From positions 1-64,000 of the forward strand of contig JAFKFL010000018.1 of assembly GCA_017308235.1 (NCBI GenBank): a DNA stretch of 64,000 nucleotides, written 5' to 3'. The stretch is from Alphaproteobacteria bacterium. GTDB taxonomy: Bacteria; Pseudomonadota; Alphaproteobacteria; Reyranellales; Reyranellaceae. Below are positions 18,871 to 28,567 of the stretch, in pieces (position 1 is the first letter of the stretch; the number at the start of each line of letters is the position of its first letter). The notes beneath the pieces are model-generated. The model was not told the origin of the DNA. It was given only the letters and a program-made list of their open reading frames with translations, and did no database searches. The position numbers and the translations under genes were made by a program.

Positions 18871-19686
18871 GTGCCGACTTCGAAGTTGTCGTTCGGTGAC
18901 GTGTTGTCGGAGAGCTTCGGCTTCTTCTTCAGCAATCTCGCGCTGTTCTTCCATCTCGTGACGATCCCCTGGATCCTTTCGCTTGTCCTGAGGATCGCCA
19001 TCAGTGCGACCGCTCCCGATTCGCTCGTGATCGTGCTGCTCGAGAAGGCCGCCGACGTTATTCCCACCGTGATGTTCCTCGTTGCGTGGATGCGCGCCAC
19101 GCTCCTTGGACCCCAGCAGGTTGGCCCCACGCCGGGCCTGCACTGGTCGTCGCGCGAAACGGCATTCCTTTTGCAGCTTATCAGGATCGCCGGCATCACC
19201 TTCGTCCTGCTGGCGGCCTTCACACTGACCGCTGGGCCGATCGATCCGGCGGCTCTCGGTCAGGTGCCGATCGATCCCGAGATCGCCCGCCGCGAGGCCC
19301 TGGCAGCACCACTCGGTACGGGCTTCTTTATCTCCGCACTGCTTGCCTTGCGCGTCAGCTTCGGCCTTGCCGCGCCGGCGGTTGACGTGCCCTTCACGCC
19401 GCGGCAGGCGTGGGCAGCGAGCCGCGGCAGCGCCTGGCGGATCATCGGCGTGTTGTTCGTCATTTTCTTCACCAGCGGCATAGCGACCGTCGTCGCCGCC
19501 ATCGTACCGTTGTCCCTCGTCCACGGCCTGCTGGGCAGCTCGATCGGCGCGACCGTCATTGCCTGGACGGTAGCAACTCTGGTCTCCTACGGCGGTGCGG
19601 CGCTGATCGCGACCGCACAGGCCATCATCTTCCGTCGGCTCACCGGCTGGCGGAAAGGCGTTCAGCTTCCCGAGGCTTTTTCCTAA
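18871..19686 (+). CDS. Multi-pass membrane protein of unknown function
   Basis: This is a 271-residue protein with about six predicted helices, at roughly 22-45, 60-78, 105-128, 155-175, 195-220 and 230-250. It begins at a GTG directly after the methyltransferase stop, 2 bp away. The head KLSFGDVLSESFGFFFSNLA resembles the pattern seen in DUF975 or glycerophosphodiesterase membrane-domain proteins, but no catalytic motif is present. It overlaps the mutT stop by 4 bp in convergent orientation. Tight coupling suggests co-expression with the upstream gene. I do not assign a function. Confidence 0.75.
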   Translation: MPTSKLSFGDVLSESFGFFFSNLALFFHLVTIPWILSLVLRIAISATAPDSLVIVLLEKAADVIPTVMFLVAWMRATLLGPQQVGPTPGLHWSSRETAFLLQLIRIAGITFVLLAAFTLTAGPIDPAALGQVPIDPEIARREALAAPLGTGFFISALLALRVSFGLAAPAVDVPFTPRQAWAASRGSAWRIIGVLFVIFFTSGIATVVAAIVPLSLVHGLLGSSIGATVIAWTVATLVSYGGAALIATAQAIIFRRLTGWRKGVQLPEAFS

Positions 19687-20135
19687 AGCAGGTCGCGCAA
19701 CACGCCGATCAACGGCAAGTCGGCGGGCGGCATGGGGTAATGCGCGAGTTCGGCTGGCCGAACCCACTTCAAGGCCTGGCCCTCGCGCGGACGGGGTGTG
19801 CCGATCCACTTGCGGCAGGCGAAGACCGGCATCAGCAAGTGGAACCTCTCGTAACCGTGGCTGGCAAAAGCGATGGGCGCCAGGCAGCTTGCCGCGGTCT
19901 CGATGTCGAGTTCCTCACGCAGCTCGCGCACCAGCGCCTGCTCGGGTGTCTCCCCCTGGTCGACCTTGCCACCGGGAAATTCCCAAAGACCCGCCATCGA
20001 CTTGCCCTCGGGGCGCCGCGCGATCAAGAGTCGACCATCGGGATCGACCAGTGCCACTGCCACCACCAGCACAAGCGGTCGGTCACCAAGGGGTGGCGGC
20101 CCGCCCGGGCATTCCTCTTCGAAAGACAGGGTCAA
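19683..20135 (-). CDS. mutT: 8-oxo-dGTP diphosphatase MutT-like Nudix hydrolase
   Basis: This 150-residue Nudix enzyme probably removes 8-oxo-dGTP from the nucleotide pool. The Nudix box is complete: G-x5-E-x7-REUxEExGU read as GGKVDQGETPEQALVRELRE plus EL at about residues 54-75. The C-terminal part with LKWVRPAELAHYPMPPAD matches the MutT family, and the order argJ-mutT is common in alphaproteobacteria. The start is TTG at 20135, overlapping the argJ TGA as TTGA. There is no ATG in the frame upstream of the conserved first strand, so translation depends on coupling to argJ. Confidence 0.9.
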   Translation of the reverse strand: MTLSFEEECPGGPPPLGDRPLVLVVAVALVDPDGRLLIARRPEGKSMAGLWEFPGGKVDQGETPEQALVRELREELDIETAASCLAPIAFASHGYERFHLLMPVFACRKWIGTPRPREGQALKWVRPAELAHYPMPPADLPLIGVLRDLL

Positions 20136-21370
20136 GAACGGTAGCTGCCGTTGATGTCGATGTAGCCGTGCGTCAGGTCACAGGTCCAAACGGTCGCCCG
20201 GCCTCGACCGATGCCAAGATCGATGTCGATCACGACGTCGGTGCCCTTGATATGCCGCGCGACCGGCGTTTCGTCATAGTTGGGCACGACCTGGCCACCA
20301 TCGGTGATCTTCACGCCGCCAATGGAGATCTTGAGCTTGTCACGGTCCGCCCGCTCACCCGACTTGCCGACCGCCATGACGATACGGCCCCAGTTGGCGT
20401 CCTCGCCCGCGATCGCCGTCTTGACCAGAGGCGAGTTGGCGACGGCGAGCCCGATCTTGCGCGCGGCGCCATTCGACGAAGCACCGCCGATATTGATGGT
20501 CACGAACTTCGTGGCGCCCTCGCCATCTCGCGCGAGGAGTTGGGCGAGCTCGATCAGCACCTCATCAAGCGCCCGCTTGAAGTCAACCAGCACCGGATCG
20601 TCGGCCTCCTCGATCGGCGTATGGCGGGCAGCGCCGGTCGCCGCCAGAAGGAGCGTGTCGCTCGTCGACGTATCGCCATCGACGGTGACGCAATTCAGCG
20701 ACTTGTCGGCAGCATCCGAAAGGAGCTTCTGCAGAACGGGGCCGGGAACCTTGGCGTCGGTAAAGACGAAGCCCAACATGGTCGCCATATCGGGCGCGAT
20801 CATGCCGGAGCCCTTGAGGAAGCCGTTCAATGTGACCGTCCGTTCGCCGATTTTGGCCTGCCGCGTGGCAAGCTTGGGAAAGGTATCGGTCGTCATGATG
20901 GCTGCCGCGGCCGACGCCCAGTTGTCCTCGCGTGCGCCCTTGATGAGCGCCGGCACCATCGCCGCTATCTTTTCCCAGTCGAGCGGCTGGCCGATCACGC
21001 CGGTCGACGCCATGAACACCTCGTTGCGTGGACAGCCCATCGCCTGCGCGACTGCGCGCGTGCTCTCCTCCACCGCTTTGTCGCCCAGCTTTCCGGTGAA
21101 GGCGTTGGCGTTGCCAGCATTCACCAGGACGGCCCGGATCCTTCCACGGGCAAGGTTCTTGCGGCACCAATCCACCGGCGCCGAGCAGGTTTTGGACCGG
21201 GTAAGCACGCCGGCAACCGTTGCGCCCGCCGGCAGCACTGCAAGCATCACATCGTCACGACCGGTATAGCGCACGCCCGTCGCCGCAGAGGCGAGCTTGA
21301 CGCCCGCGATGCGCGGCAGCGTCGGCGTCGTCTTGGGTGCAAGCGGCGAAACAGCGTGCTTTTCGGCCAT
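20132..21370 (-). CDS. argJ: Bifunctional ornithine acetyltransferase/N-acetylglutamate synthase
   Basis: ArgJ recycles the acetyl group from N-acetylornithine to glutamate in arginine synthesis. From the ATG at 21370 (MAEKHAVSPLAPK; AGGGAG upstream) it has 412 residues. The self-cleavage site is visible in GMIAPDMATMLGFVF: cutting between Ala and Thr frees the nucleophilic Thr at the head of the beta chain. Also present are VLVNAGNANAFTG and ASTGVIGQPL, parts of the active site and oxyanion hole. It lies between ppiC and mutT on the minus strand. Confidence 0.97.
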   Translation of the reverse strand: MAEKHAVSPLAPKTTPTLPRIAGVKLASAATGVRYTGRDDVMLAVLPAGATVAGVLTRSKTCSAPVDWCRKNLARGRIRAVLVNAGNANAFTGKLGDKAVEESTRAVAQAMGCPRNEVFMASTGVIGQPLDWEKIAAMVPALIKGAREDNWASAAAAIMTTDTFPKLATRQAKIGERTVTLNGFLKGSGMIAPDMATMLGFVFTDAKVPGPVLQKLLSDAADKSLNCVTVDGDTSTSDTLLLAATGAARHTPIEEADDPVLVDFKRALDEVLIELAQLLARDGEGATKFVTINIGGASSNGAARKIGLAVANSPLVKTAIAGEDANWGRIVMAVGKSGERADRDKLKISIGGVKITDGGQVVPNYDETPVARHIKGTDVVIDIDLGIGRGRATVWTCDLTHGYIDINGSYRS

Positions 21371-21451
21371 GGAACTCCCTCTCAGCGGCCGGGCCATCGC
21401 CAAGCGGCCGAAGGGCGGAGCCTACACCAGAAACGTCGAAAAACGGGAGTT

Positions 21452-22423
21452 TTACTTGCTGGGGGTCGCCGGAGCGGGGGCGGCCGGGGTCTTTGGCTTG
21501 GTGTCGGGTGCCGTGCTGGCCGGTGCCGGCACGCTGCCGTCGATGTTGAATTTGTCGATCTTGGCGCCTGCGCGAAGCTGATTCAGCATCGCCGTCACCA
21601 TATCTCGCTCCAGATCCTGACGGATCTGATCGGACATCTCATCGAGCGACGGCGGCGGCGCCTGACGGCGGTCTTCCACCTGGATCACATGATAGCCGAA
21701 CTGGGTCTTGATCGGACTGTCACTGAGCGCACCCTTCTTCAGCGCGAAAGCGGCGTCGGCGAACTCCTTCACCATGTCGGTTTTCTTGAACCAGCCGAGA
21801 TCGCCGCCTTCGGCGCCAGAGGCCTTGTCGGTGGACTTCTCCTTGGCGAGCTTGTCGAAGGGCGTCCCTTTCTTGAGGTCGGCAATGATCGCCTTCGCTT
21901 CCGGTTCGGTGGCGACAAGGATGTGGCGGGCGTGCACCTCCTCTTCGGCCGGCAGGCTTTTCAGCTTCTCGTCGTAAGCCTGCTTGATCTTCTCGGGCGT
22001 CACTTTCTCGGCGATCTGCTTCTTCAGCCAGAAGTCCTGGATCACCTGGTCCTCGACGAAAGCCAGTCGTTTCTTGAACTCCGGGTCGTCGGTCACCTTG
22101 TTCTTGCGCCCGTCCAGCTCGACCAGCTTGCTGCTGATCATGCGATCGAGCAGTGCAGGGAATACGTTCGCCAGCGGGATATTGCGGTATTGTTGCGGCA
22201 GCGATTGCTGGGCGGTTTCCAAATCCGAGAGATGGATCGGCTGGCCGTCGACAGTTGCGACCACGGGATCCTTGGCCGGTTCTGCCGGCTTGGCCGCGGG
22301 CGCTTCCGCCGGCTTGGCGGCCGGCGCTTTCGTGTCGGGCTGCTGGGCGGCGGCAAGGCCCGCGATGCCGGCCACGGCACAAACAGCGACGGCGACGCGC
22401 AAAGGGCGCAGGCGAAAGCTCAT
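21452..22423 (-). CDS. Periplasmic PpiC/SurA-type peptidyl-prolyl isomerase
   Basis: The 323-residue product starts at the ATG at 22423, followed by a signal peptide (MSFRLRPLRVAVAVCAVAGI, cleavage likely near AAAQ). After a Pro/Ala/Lys-rich spacer comes a SurA-like helical region and one parvulin domain (about 165-260), with EEVHARHILV at its start and FGYHVIQVEDRR at its end. Such proteins help outer-membrane proteins fold in the periplasm. The C-terminus is low-complexity (Ala/Pro/Lys). It is divergent from secA, which fits an export-linked role. Open frame upstream of 22423 lacks a ribosome site. Confidence 0.92.
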   Translation of the reverse strand: MSFRLRPLRVAVAVCAVAGIAGLAAAQQPDTKAPAAKPAEAPAAKPAEPAKDPVVATVDGQPIHLSDLETAQQSLPQQYRNIPLANVFPALLDRMISSKLVELDGRKNKVTDDPEFKKRLAFVEDQVIQDFWLKKQIAEKVTPEKIKQAYDEKLKSLPAEEEVHARHILVATEPEAKAIIADLKKGTPFDKLAKEKSTDKASGAEGGDLGWFKKTDMVKEFADAAFALKKGALSDSPIKTQFGYHVIQVEDRRQAPPPSLDEMSDQIRQDLERDMVTAMLNQLRAGAKIDKFNIDGSVPAPASTAPDTKPKTPAAPAPATPSK

Positions 22424-22604
22424 AAACGGCTCCGATAGAGAAAGAGAGGGAAGAGAAAGGCACGACGGCCAGCGGTCCCGTTTAATCAGGGCCACTTGCG
22501 CCAAGCAAGCGCCTGCCGCGACATCAACGCTTTTTCTTCATCCTCAATTACGGCACTTTTCCGTGAACCTATTCGATCTGCCGAAACCGCCGGCGGCACT
22601 TGCG

Positions 22605-22633
22605 TTGACACTCCACGGCACGCTCTCTATCTG
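22605..22633 (+). promoter_or_regulatory. Sigma-70 type promoter for secA
   Basis: TTGACA (22605-22610) is separated by exactly 17 bp from TATCTG (22628-22633). The -35 is a perfect match, and the -10 keeps TAT at its first three positions. Transcription would start near 22640, about 49 nt before the secA ATG. The promoter lies in the gap divergent to ppiC. Confidence 0.65.
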
Positions 22634-22688
22634 TGGTAGGCAGGGCGGGCCGCGTGCCCGCCTAAGTCTTTAGAATATCGAGGGTTTC

Positions 22689-25445
22689 ATGCTTGGAGCG
22701 CTTGCCCGGAGCCTGTTCGGGACGGCCAATGACCGCGTCGTCAAGGGCTTTGACAAGTCCGTCGCCCGCATCAACGCCCTCGAGCCGGAATTCGCGAAGC
22801 TCTCCGACGACCAATTGCGCTCCAAGACGGTCGAGTTCCGCGAACGTCTGGCCAAGGGCGAAACGCTGGACGACCTCCTGATCGAGGCCTTCGCCACGGT
22901 CCGGGAAGCCGCCAAGCGAGCGCTGGGCCAGCGCCCGTTCGACGTCCAGCTCAAGGGTGGCATGGTCCTCCACTCCGGCAAGATCGCGGAAATGAAGACT
23001 GGCGAAGGCAAGACGCTGGTCGCCACGCTTCCTGTCTATCTCAACGCCCTCGAGAGCAAGGGCGTCCACGTCGTGACGGTGAACGACTACCTCGCCCGTC
23101 GTGACGCCGAATGGATGGGCAAGATCTACACCTTCCTCGGGCTCACGGTCGGCGTGATCGTGCACAATCTCAGCGACGAGCAGCGCAAGGCCGCCTACGA
23201 CTCCGACGTTACTTACGGCACCAACAACGAGATCGGATTCGACTACCTGCGCGACAACATGAAGTTCCGTCGCGATGACATGGTTCAGCGTCCGTTCAAC
23301 TTCGCCATCGTCGACGAGGTTGATTCGATCCTGATCGATGAGGCGCGTACGCCGCTCATCATCTCGGGCCCGGCCGAAGATTCTTCCGAGCTTTATCGAC
23401 GTGCTGATGCGGTGATCCCGCGGCTCAAGCCCGACGCCCACGAGAAGGACGAGAAGAATCGGCAGGTCACTTTCACGGAGAATGGCGTTGAAGCAGTCGA
23501 GGAGCTCCTGCGCGCCGACGGGCTGCTGCCCGAGGGCCAGAGCCTCTACGCGCCGTCGCAGATCACGCTGCTCCATCACATCACCCAGGCGTTGCGCGCC
23601 CATAAGCTCTTCACCCGCGACGTCGACTACATCGTCAAGGACGGCCAGGTCGTCATCATCGATGAGTTCACCGGCCGCATGATGGCGGGCCGCCGCTACT
23701 CGGAAGGCTTGCACCAGGCGCTCGAAGCCAAGGAACGGGTCGAGATCCAGCGCGAGAACCAGACGCTCGCCTCGATCACCTTCCAGAATCTGTTCCGCAT
23801 GTACCCCAAGCTTGCCGGCATGACCGGCACGGCAATAACCGAAGCGGCCGAGTTCGCCGAGATCTACAGGCTCGAGGTGGTCGAGATCCCGACCAACGTG
23901 CCGGTCTCGCGCAAGGACGAGGACGACGAGATCTACCGCACGCTCACCGACAAGACGCGCGCCATCGTCAAGCTGATCGACGAGTGTCGTAACCGTAACC
24001 AGCCGGTGCTGGTCGGTACCGTCTCGATCGAGAAGTCGGAAGAGCTCTCGGAGGAGCTCAAGAAAGCCAAGATCCCGCACAACGTCCTTAACGCCCGCTA
24101 TCACGAACAGGAAGCCGAGATCGTGGCGCAAGCCGGCCGGCCGGGCGCCATCACCATCGCCACCAACATGGCCGGCCGCGGTACCGACATTCAGCTCGGC
24201 GGCAACGCCGATATGCTGCTCCGCCAGGCCGAAGCCGAGATCGCCGGCCGTATTCCCGACGAAGCGCAGCGCACCACCGAATTTGAGAAGACCGCCAACA
24301 AGATCAAGACCGATGTCGAACGCGACCGGGAGATCGTGCGCGCGGCGGGCGGCCTCTACGTTGTCGGCACCGAGCGGCATGAGAGCCGCCGCATCGACAA
24401 CCAGCTGCGCGGCCGCTCCGGCCGCCAGGGCGATCCCGGCGGCTCGAAGTTCTTCTTGTCATTGGAAGACGACCTGATGCGCATTTTCGGTGGCAACAAG
24501 GTCCTGGACTGGGTGCAGAAGAAGGGCATGGCCGATGATGAGGCGCTGACTCATCGCTGGCTCAACAAGGCACTGGAAACCGCACAGGGCAAGGTCGAGG
24601 CGCGCAACTTCGAGATCCGCAAGAACCTGCTGCGCTTCGACGACGTCATGAATAGTCAGCGCAAGGAGATCTACAAGGAACGCCTCGAGCTGATGGCGAC
24701 CGAGGATGTGTCCGATGTGGTGGCCGGCATGCGCCGAGACGTGGTCGACGGCATGGTCTCGCGTGCCATCCCGGAGGACGCCTACGCCGAGCAATGGAAG
24801 ACCACCGAGCTCAAGGACGACGCGCAGCGCGTGTTCGGGCTCGACCTGCCGATCGACGCTTGGGCCAAGGAAGAGGGCATCGCCGAGGAGCAGATCAAGA
24901 CTCGACTCGGAGAGGCGGTCGACCGGCTGTTTGCTCAGAAGGCGGCACAGTACGGACCTGAAGTGTGGCGCCAGGTCGAAAAGAGCGTCCTGATGCAGCT
25001 CTTCGATCAGAGCTGGAAGGAACATTTGCTGCATCTCGACCATCTGCGTCAGGGTATCGGCCTGCGGGCCTACGGCCAGAAGGACCCGCTGAACGAATAC
25101 AAGCGCGAGGCCTTTAATCTCTTTAGCGACCTGCTGACGGGTTTGCGTGAATCGGTAGTGAACGTGCTGGCAAACCTGCAGCTTCGCATGGAGCCGCCGC
25201 CGATGCCGGAGCCGGTGCAGATGCGCGAGGTCCATGAGGATCCCGCTATGGCTGCCGCCATGATGAACGATCCGAGTTTTGATCCCGCCGATCCCTCAGG
25301 GGGCGGCGTCGCGACGCTAACGCGGCCCGCCACCAAGCCGACGGCCGATCCGAACAATCCGTCGACCTGGGGCAAGGTTTCACGCAATGCCCCCTGCCCG
25401 TGCGGCTCGGGCAAGAAATTCAAGCACTGCCACGGTCGGGTTTAA
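22689..25445 (+). CDS. secA: Protein translocase ATPase subunit SecA
   Basis: SecA (918 residues) drives preproteins through SecYEG by ATP hydrolysis. Visible: Walker [10 protein letters not shown] near residue 104, the DEAD-like box [13 protein letters not shown] near 210, the preprotein crosslinking region, NBD2 motif [16 protein letters not shown], and the long helical scaffold. The C-terminal tail ends with the zinc-binding SEC-C motif [15 protein letters not shown], which binds SecB and phospholipid. Length and head ([11 protein letters not shown]) are normal. It is divergent from ppiC with a good promoter between. Confidence 0.99.
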   Translation: MLGALARSLFGTANDRVVKGFDKSVARINALEPEFAKLSDDQLRSKTVEFRERLAKGETLDDLLIEAFATVREAAKRALGQRPFDVQLKGGMVLHSGKIAEMKTGEGKTLVATLPVYLNALESKGVHVVTVNDYLARRDAEWMGKIYTFLGLTVGVIVHNLSDEQRKAAYDSDVTYGTNNEIGFDYLRDNMKFRRDDMVQRPFNFAIVDEVDSILIDEARTPLIISGPAEDSSELYRRADAVIPRLKPDAHEKDEKNRQVTFTENGVEAVEELLRADGLLPEGQSLYAPSQITLLHHITQALRAHKLFTRDVDYIVKDGQVVIIDEFTGRMMAGRRYSEGLHQALEAKERVEIQRENQTLASITFQNLFRMYPKLAGMTGTAITEAAEFAEIYRLEVVEIPTNVPVSRKDEDDEIYRTLTDKTRAIVKLIDECRNRNQPVLVGTVSIEKSEELSEELKKAKIPHNVLNARYHEQEAEIVAQAGRPGAITIATNMAGRGTDIQLGGNADMLLRQAEAEIAGRIPDEAQRTTEFEKTANKIKTDVERDREIVRAAGGLYVVGTERHESRRIDNQLRGRSGRQGDPGGSKFFLSLEDDLMRIFGGNKVLDWVQKKGMADDEALTHRWLNKALETAQGKVEARNFEIRKNLLRFDDVMNSQRKEIYKERLELMATEDVSDVVAGMRRDVVDGMVSRAIPEDAYAEQWKTTELKDDAQRVFGLDLPIDAWAKEEGIAEEQIKTRLGEAVDRLFAQKAAQYGPEVWRQVEKSVLMQLFDQSWKEHLLHLDHLRQGIGLRAYGQKDPLNEYKREAFNLFSDLLTGLRESVVNVLANLQLRMEPPPMPEPVQMREVHEDPAMAAAMMNDPSFDPADPSGGGVATLTRPATKPTADPNNPSTWGKVSRNAPCPCGSGKKFKHCHGRV

Positions 25446-25488
25446 AACCTGTTAGTCTGTCTCCGCGCGGTTTCCGGAGCGGACGATA

Positions 25489-26208
25489 GTGACGTTGAAG
25501 CAGCGACTTGGAGCCTGGCTGATCCCGCGCCTGCCGGTTAATCCCTGGGTCTTTCGCATCTTCCGCGTCGAACTCAACGCGATGATGGTGCGGTCGCTGA
25601 GTTGTATTCATCCCGGCTGGATCGCCAAGCGCCACGCCCTCGCCCGCCGACGCGGGCTTCTTGTCAACGTTGGCTGTGGCCCCTCAGGTCGTGAGGGCTG
25701 GGTCAATCTCGATCTTTTCGATGCGCCGCACCTCACGATGCGGGCCGATTGCCGGTCGCGTTTGCCACTCGCCGATAGCTCGGCGCGCGGCATCCATGTC
25801 GAGCACTACCTAGAGCACCTCGAGCCCACGACAGAACGACAACGCTTTCTCTCGGAGTGCCGGCGCTGTCTCGAGTCGGGCGGCGTGCTGCGCATCGTCG
25901 TTCCCGACATGGCGAAATATATCAAGGCCTATGCGGCGCCGGGTTGGGAGACCCTGAACAAGGTCGGTTGCGGCGGCGATGTGCCCGAACAAAGCTTCGC
26001 CACCAAGATCGAGGCACTCAATCATGTCTTCGTCCAGGGCGGCGAGCACTATGGCGGCTTCGACGAAGACTATTTGCGCCACACGCTTGTGCAGGCGGGT
26101 TTCACCAACATTGATCGGGTCGACTGGCGACAAGGCCGTTTTCCTGGCGGAGCAATCGATCGCGACCAGCATCGACCGTATTCGCTGTACATGGAGGCCG
26201 TCCGCTAA
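25489..26208 (+). CDS. Class I SAM-dependent methyltransferase
   Basis: The 239-residue product starts at a GTG, 43 bp after secA. The SAM motif I is LLVNVGCGPSGREGWVNLDL (about 58-77), followed by GIHVEHYLEHLEP and GGVLRIVVPDM. This is the small-molecule methyltransferase type 11 or methyltransferase-like glycosyl-associated branch, often seen with capsule or LPS genes. No such genes are near, so the substrate is unknown. It could be expressed by read-through from secA, since I saw no terminator in the gap. Confidence 0.85.
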   Translation: MTLKQRLGAWLIPRLPVNPWVFRIFRVELNAMMVRSLSCIHPGWIAKRHALARRRGLLVNVGCGPSGREGWVNLDLFDAPHLTMRADCRSRLPLADSSARGIHVEHYLEHLEPTTERQRFLSECRRCLESGGVLRIVVPDMAKYIKAYAAPGWETLNKVGCGGDVPEQSFATKIEALNHVFVQGGEHYGGFDEDYLRHTLVQAGFTNIDRVDWRQGRFPGGAIDRDQHRPYSLYMEAVR

Positions 26209-26286
26209 CGGCCGGCGGCCGAAAGAGTGACAATTCCCTGAAGCAAAAATCTCGGATCTCGCCGCACGCTGATCGATTGACGGATT

Positions 26287-26309
26287 GAAATGTTATACTG
26301 TAACAGTAC
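26287..26309 (+). promoter_or_regulatory. Zur-like operator upstream of the TonB-dependent receptor
   Basis: A 23-bp imperfect palindrome has left half GAAATGTTATA, centre C, and right half TGTAACAGTAC. As I recall it, the proteobacterial Zur consensus is GAAATGTTATA-N-TATAACATTTC: the left half matches 11 of 11 and the right half 8 of 11. Inside it a perfect TACTGT-A-ACAGTA repeat (26296-26308) and a -10-like TATACT (26294-26299) overlap. It ends 27 nt before the receptor ATG, where a bound repressor would block RNA polymerase. Confidence 0.6.
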
Positions 26310-26336
26310 CACGCACGATCCGACGGGGAGAGGGCG

Positions 26337-28517
26337 ATGCGGCAAGACCTTGTGCGGTCCTGGCGAAGCAGTGTGGTGTTGATCCTGGGAACTGCCGTCG
26401 CCGGGCCGGCGATGGCCCAAACGGCGCCGAGTCCCCTGCCCCCGACCACGACTCCTTTGCCGCCTGCGACGACGCCTGCCGGCAGCAGTGGCCTCGAAAT
26501 CACGGTCACGGCAAAGCGCCTCGACGAAGCGCGCAGCTCCATCCAGCCGAGTCTTGGCGCCAGCCGCTACGACTTCACGCCCGAGGCACTCGATGTCCTC
26601 CCACAGGGCCAACTGGCACCCATCAACCAGGTCCTCCTGCGGGCGCCCGGCGTGGCGCAAGACAGCTTCGGCCAGATCCACGTCCGCGGCGATCACGCCA
26701 ATCTGCAATATCGTCTCGACGGTGTGCAGCTTCCCGAAGGGCTGTCGCTGTTCAGCAACGCGCTTGCCACGCAGTACGCCAGCAAGATGTCACTGATCAC
26801 CGGCGCTCTGCCGGCCCAGTACGGCTTCCGTCAGGCCGGCGTGGTGGACCTCACCGTGAAATCTGGCACAAGCGATCCCGGCACTGAGGCCTCGATGACG
26901 GCCGGGTCGCGCAACTACTACCAGCCCTCGCTGTCGTATGGCGGACGTAGTGGCAACATCGACTATTTCGTCACCGGCCAGTATCTGCACAACGGCGTCG
27001 GCATCGAGAACCCGACCCCGTCCGACAATCCCATCCACGACAATACTGACCAGTGGCATGCATTGGGAAAGATCACCGGCGTCATCGACGAGAACACCCG
27101 CTTGAGCTTCATCGGTGGCGGCTCGCACGCACGCTTCGAGATCCCCAACAATCCCGGACAGACGCCGCAGTTCGCCGTCAACGGCAATACGGCGTTCAAC
27201 AGCAGCCTTCTCAACCAGCTCCAGTGGGAAGACACCTATTTCGGCATCCTGTCGCTGCAGAAGCATTATGGAAGCGCCGACTTCCAGCTTTCCGCCTTTA
27301 CTCGCTACTCGGCCCTCAACTACCAGCCCGATCCCTTGGGCGATCTGATGTTCAACGGAACCGCGCCGTGGGCGAACCGGACCGATCTTGCCACGGGTCT
27401 GCAGTTCGACGGCAGCTGGAAAGCCACCTCGAGCCACACCTTGCGGGCGGGCTTCCTCGTGCAACGCGAGCGGGCAACCAGCCTTACCAACGCGCAGGTG
27501 CTGCCGATCGACGACAGCGGCGTGCCGACCACCGACCAACCGATGGGCGTCGCCTACGGTTCCGACATCGTCGGCTGGACCTATGGCCTCTATCTGCAGG
27601 ACGAATGGAAGGTGAACTCTACCGTCACCGTCAACTACGGCCTGCGCTTCGACGCGATCAGCGGCGCCACGCAGGAAAACCAGGTGAGCCCGCGCATCAA
27701 TGTCGTCTGGCAGCCCAACGACATCCTGACCGCGCACGCAGGCTATGCGCGCTACTTCACCCCGCCGCCACTTGCCCAGGTGAACAATGCCGCCATCGCA
27801 GCTACGGCCGGCACCACCGGCGCACCACCGGGAACACAGAACGACCCGGTGAGGGCCGAGCGCGCGCACTACTTCGATGCAGGTTTCGAGGTGCAGCCCA
27901 AGCCTGGGCTGAAGTTCGGCTTCGATGCCTACTACAAGATCGCCCAGAACCTGCTCGACGAAGGCCAGTTCGGCGCGCCCATCGTGCTCACCTCGTTCAA
28001 CTACGCCAACGCACAGGTCAAGGGCGTGGAGCTCACGGGCAGCTATGATTCCGGGCCGTGGTCTCTCTACGGCAACGTTGCGTGGTCGGAAGCGAAGGGC
28101 ACCAACATCAACTCCGCGCAGTTCAACTTCGATCCCGCCGAGCTCGCATTCATCTCCCAGAACTACATCTACCTCGACCATAACCAGAGCGTGACCGGCT
28201 CGGCAGGTGTTGCCTACACCTTCAATCAGGACTCGGATTGGGCAACCCGCCTGTCAGGCGACGTGATCGTGGGCACGGGCCTGCGCAAGACCGTCGTGAC
28301 TCCGAACGATACGTCCCTGCCGACCTATGCCGTGGTCAACCTGTCTCTGGCGCAAAAACTTCCGATCAAGGGCACGCGCGGCGCGACGATCCGGCTGGAT
28401 GCGCTCAATCTCCTGGACAACTCCTATCAGTTGCGTGACGGCACGGGCGTTGGCGTGGGCGCCCCGCAATTCGGCCTGCGGCGGACCGTCCTGATGACGC
28501 TGTCGCAAAAATTCTGA
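26337..28517 (+). CDS. TonB-dependent outer-membrane receptor
   Basis: This 726-residue receptor has a signal peptide (MRQDLVRSWRSSVVLILGTA..., cut near AMAQ), a Pro/Thr-rich spacer, a TonB-box-like EITVTAKR near residue 50, a plug domain (about 60-190, with QIHVRGDHANLQYRLDGVQL), and a 22-strand barrel ending in the aromatic LSQKF signal for the Bam machinery. Ligand identity cannot be read directly. The Zur-like site at its promoter suggests zinc, zincophore or another route under zinc starvation, in analogy to ZnuD-type receptors, but the loops are not strikingly His-rich. GGGAGAGGG precedes the ATG. No TonB, ABC or siderophore genes adjoin it. Confidence 0.93.
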   Translation: MRQDLVRSWRSSVVLILGTAVAGPAMAQTAPSPLPPTTTPLPPATTPAGSSGLEITVTAKRLDEARSSIQPSLGASRYDFTPEALDVLPQGQLAPINQVLLRAPGVAQDSFGQIHVRGDHANLQYRLDGVQLPEGLSLFSNALATQYASKMSLITGALPAQYGFRQAGVVDLTVKSGTSDPGTEASMTAGSRNYYQPSLSYGGRSGNIDYFVTGQYLHNGVGIENPTPSDNPIHDNTDQWHALGKITGVIDENTRLSFIGGGSHARFEIPNNPGQTPQFAVNGNTAFNSSLLNQLQWEDTYFGILSLQKHYGSADFQLSAFTRYSALNYQPDPLGDLMFNGTAPWANRTDLATGLQFDGSWKATSSHTLRAGFLVQRERATSLTNAQVLPIDDSGVPTTDQPMGVAYGSDIVGWTYGLYLQDEWKVNSTVTVNYGLRFDAISGATQENQVSPRINVVWQPNDILTAHAGYARYFTPPPLAQVNNAAIAATAGTTGAPPGTQNDPVRAERAHYFDAGFEVQPKPGLKFGFDAYYKIAQNLLDEGQFGAPIVLTSFNYANAQVKGVELTGSYDSGPWSLYGNVAWSEAKGTNINSAQFNFDPAELAFISQNYIYLDHNQSVTGSAGVAYTFNQDSDWATRLSGDVIVGTGLRKTVVTPNDTSLPTYAVVNLSLAQKLPIKGTRGATIRLDALNLLDNSYQLRDGTGVGVGAPQFGLRRTVLMTLSQKF

Positions 28518-28567
28518 CTCAAAACAGACAAGATTCCGCGGTGCCGAGCATGATAAGCCATGCACCC

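Noticed and set aside
19796..22438. 880-residue plus-strand ORF antisense to mutT, argJ and ppiC
   Set aside because: The translation is rich in Arg, His and Asp and has no recognisable motif. It mirrors the codon pattern of three real genes on the other strand in GC-rich DNA.
22662..24380. 572-residue minus-strand ORF inside secA
   Set aside because: It lies wholly antisense to an unambiguous secA frame. The composition (many Leu, Asp, Val, Gly, His) is the usual reverse-frame shadow.
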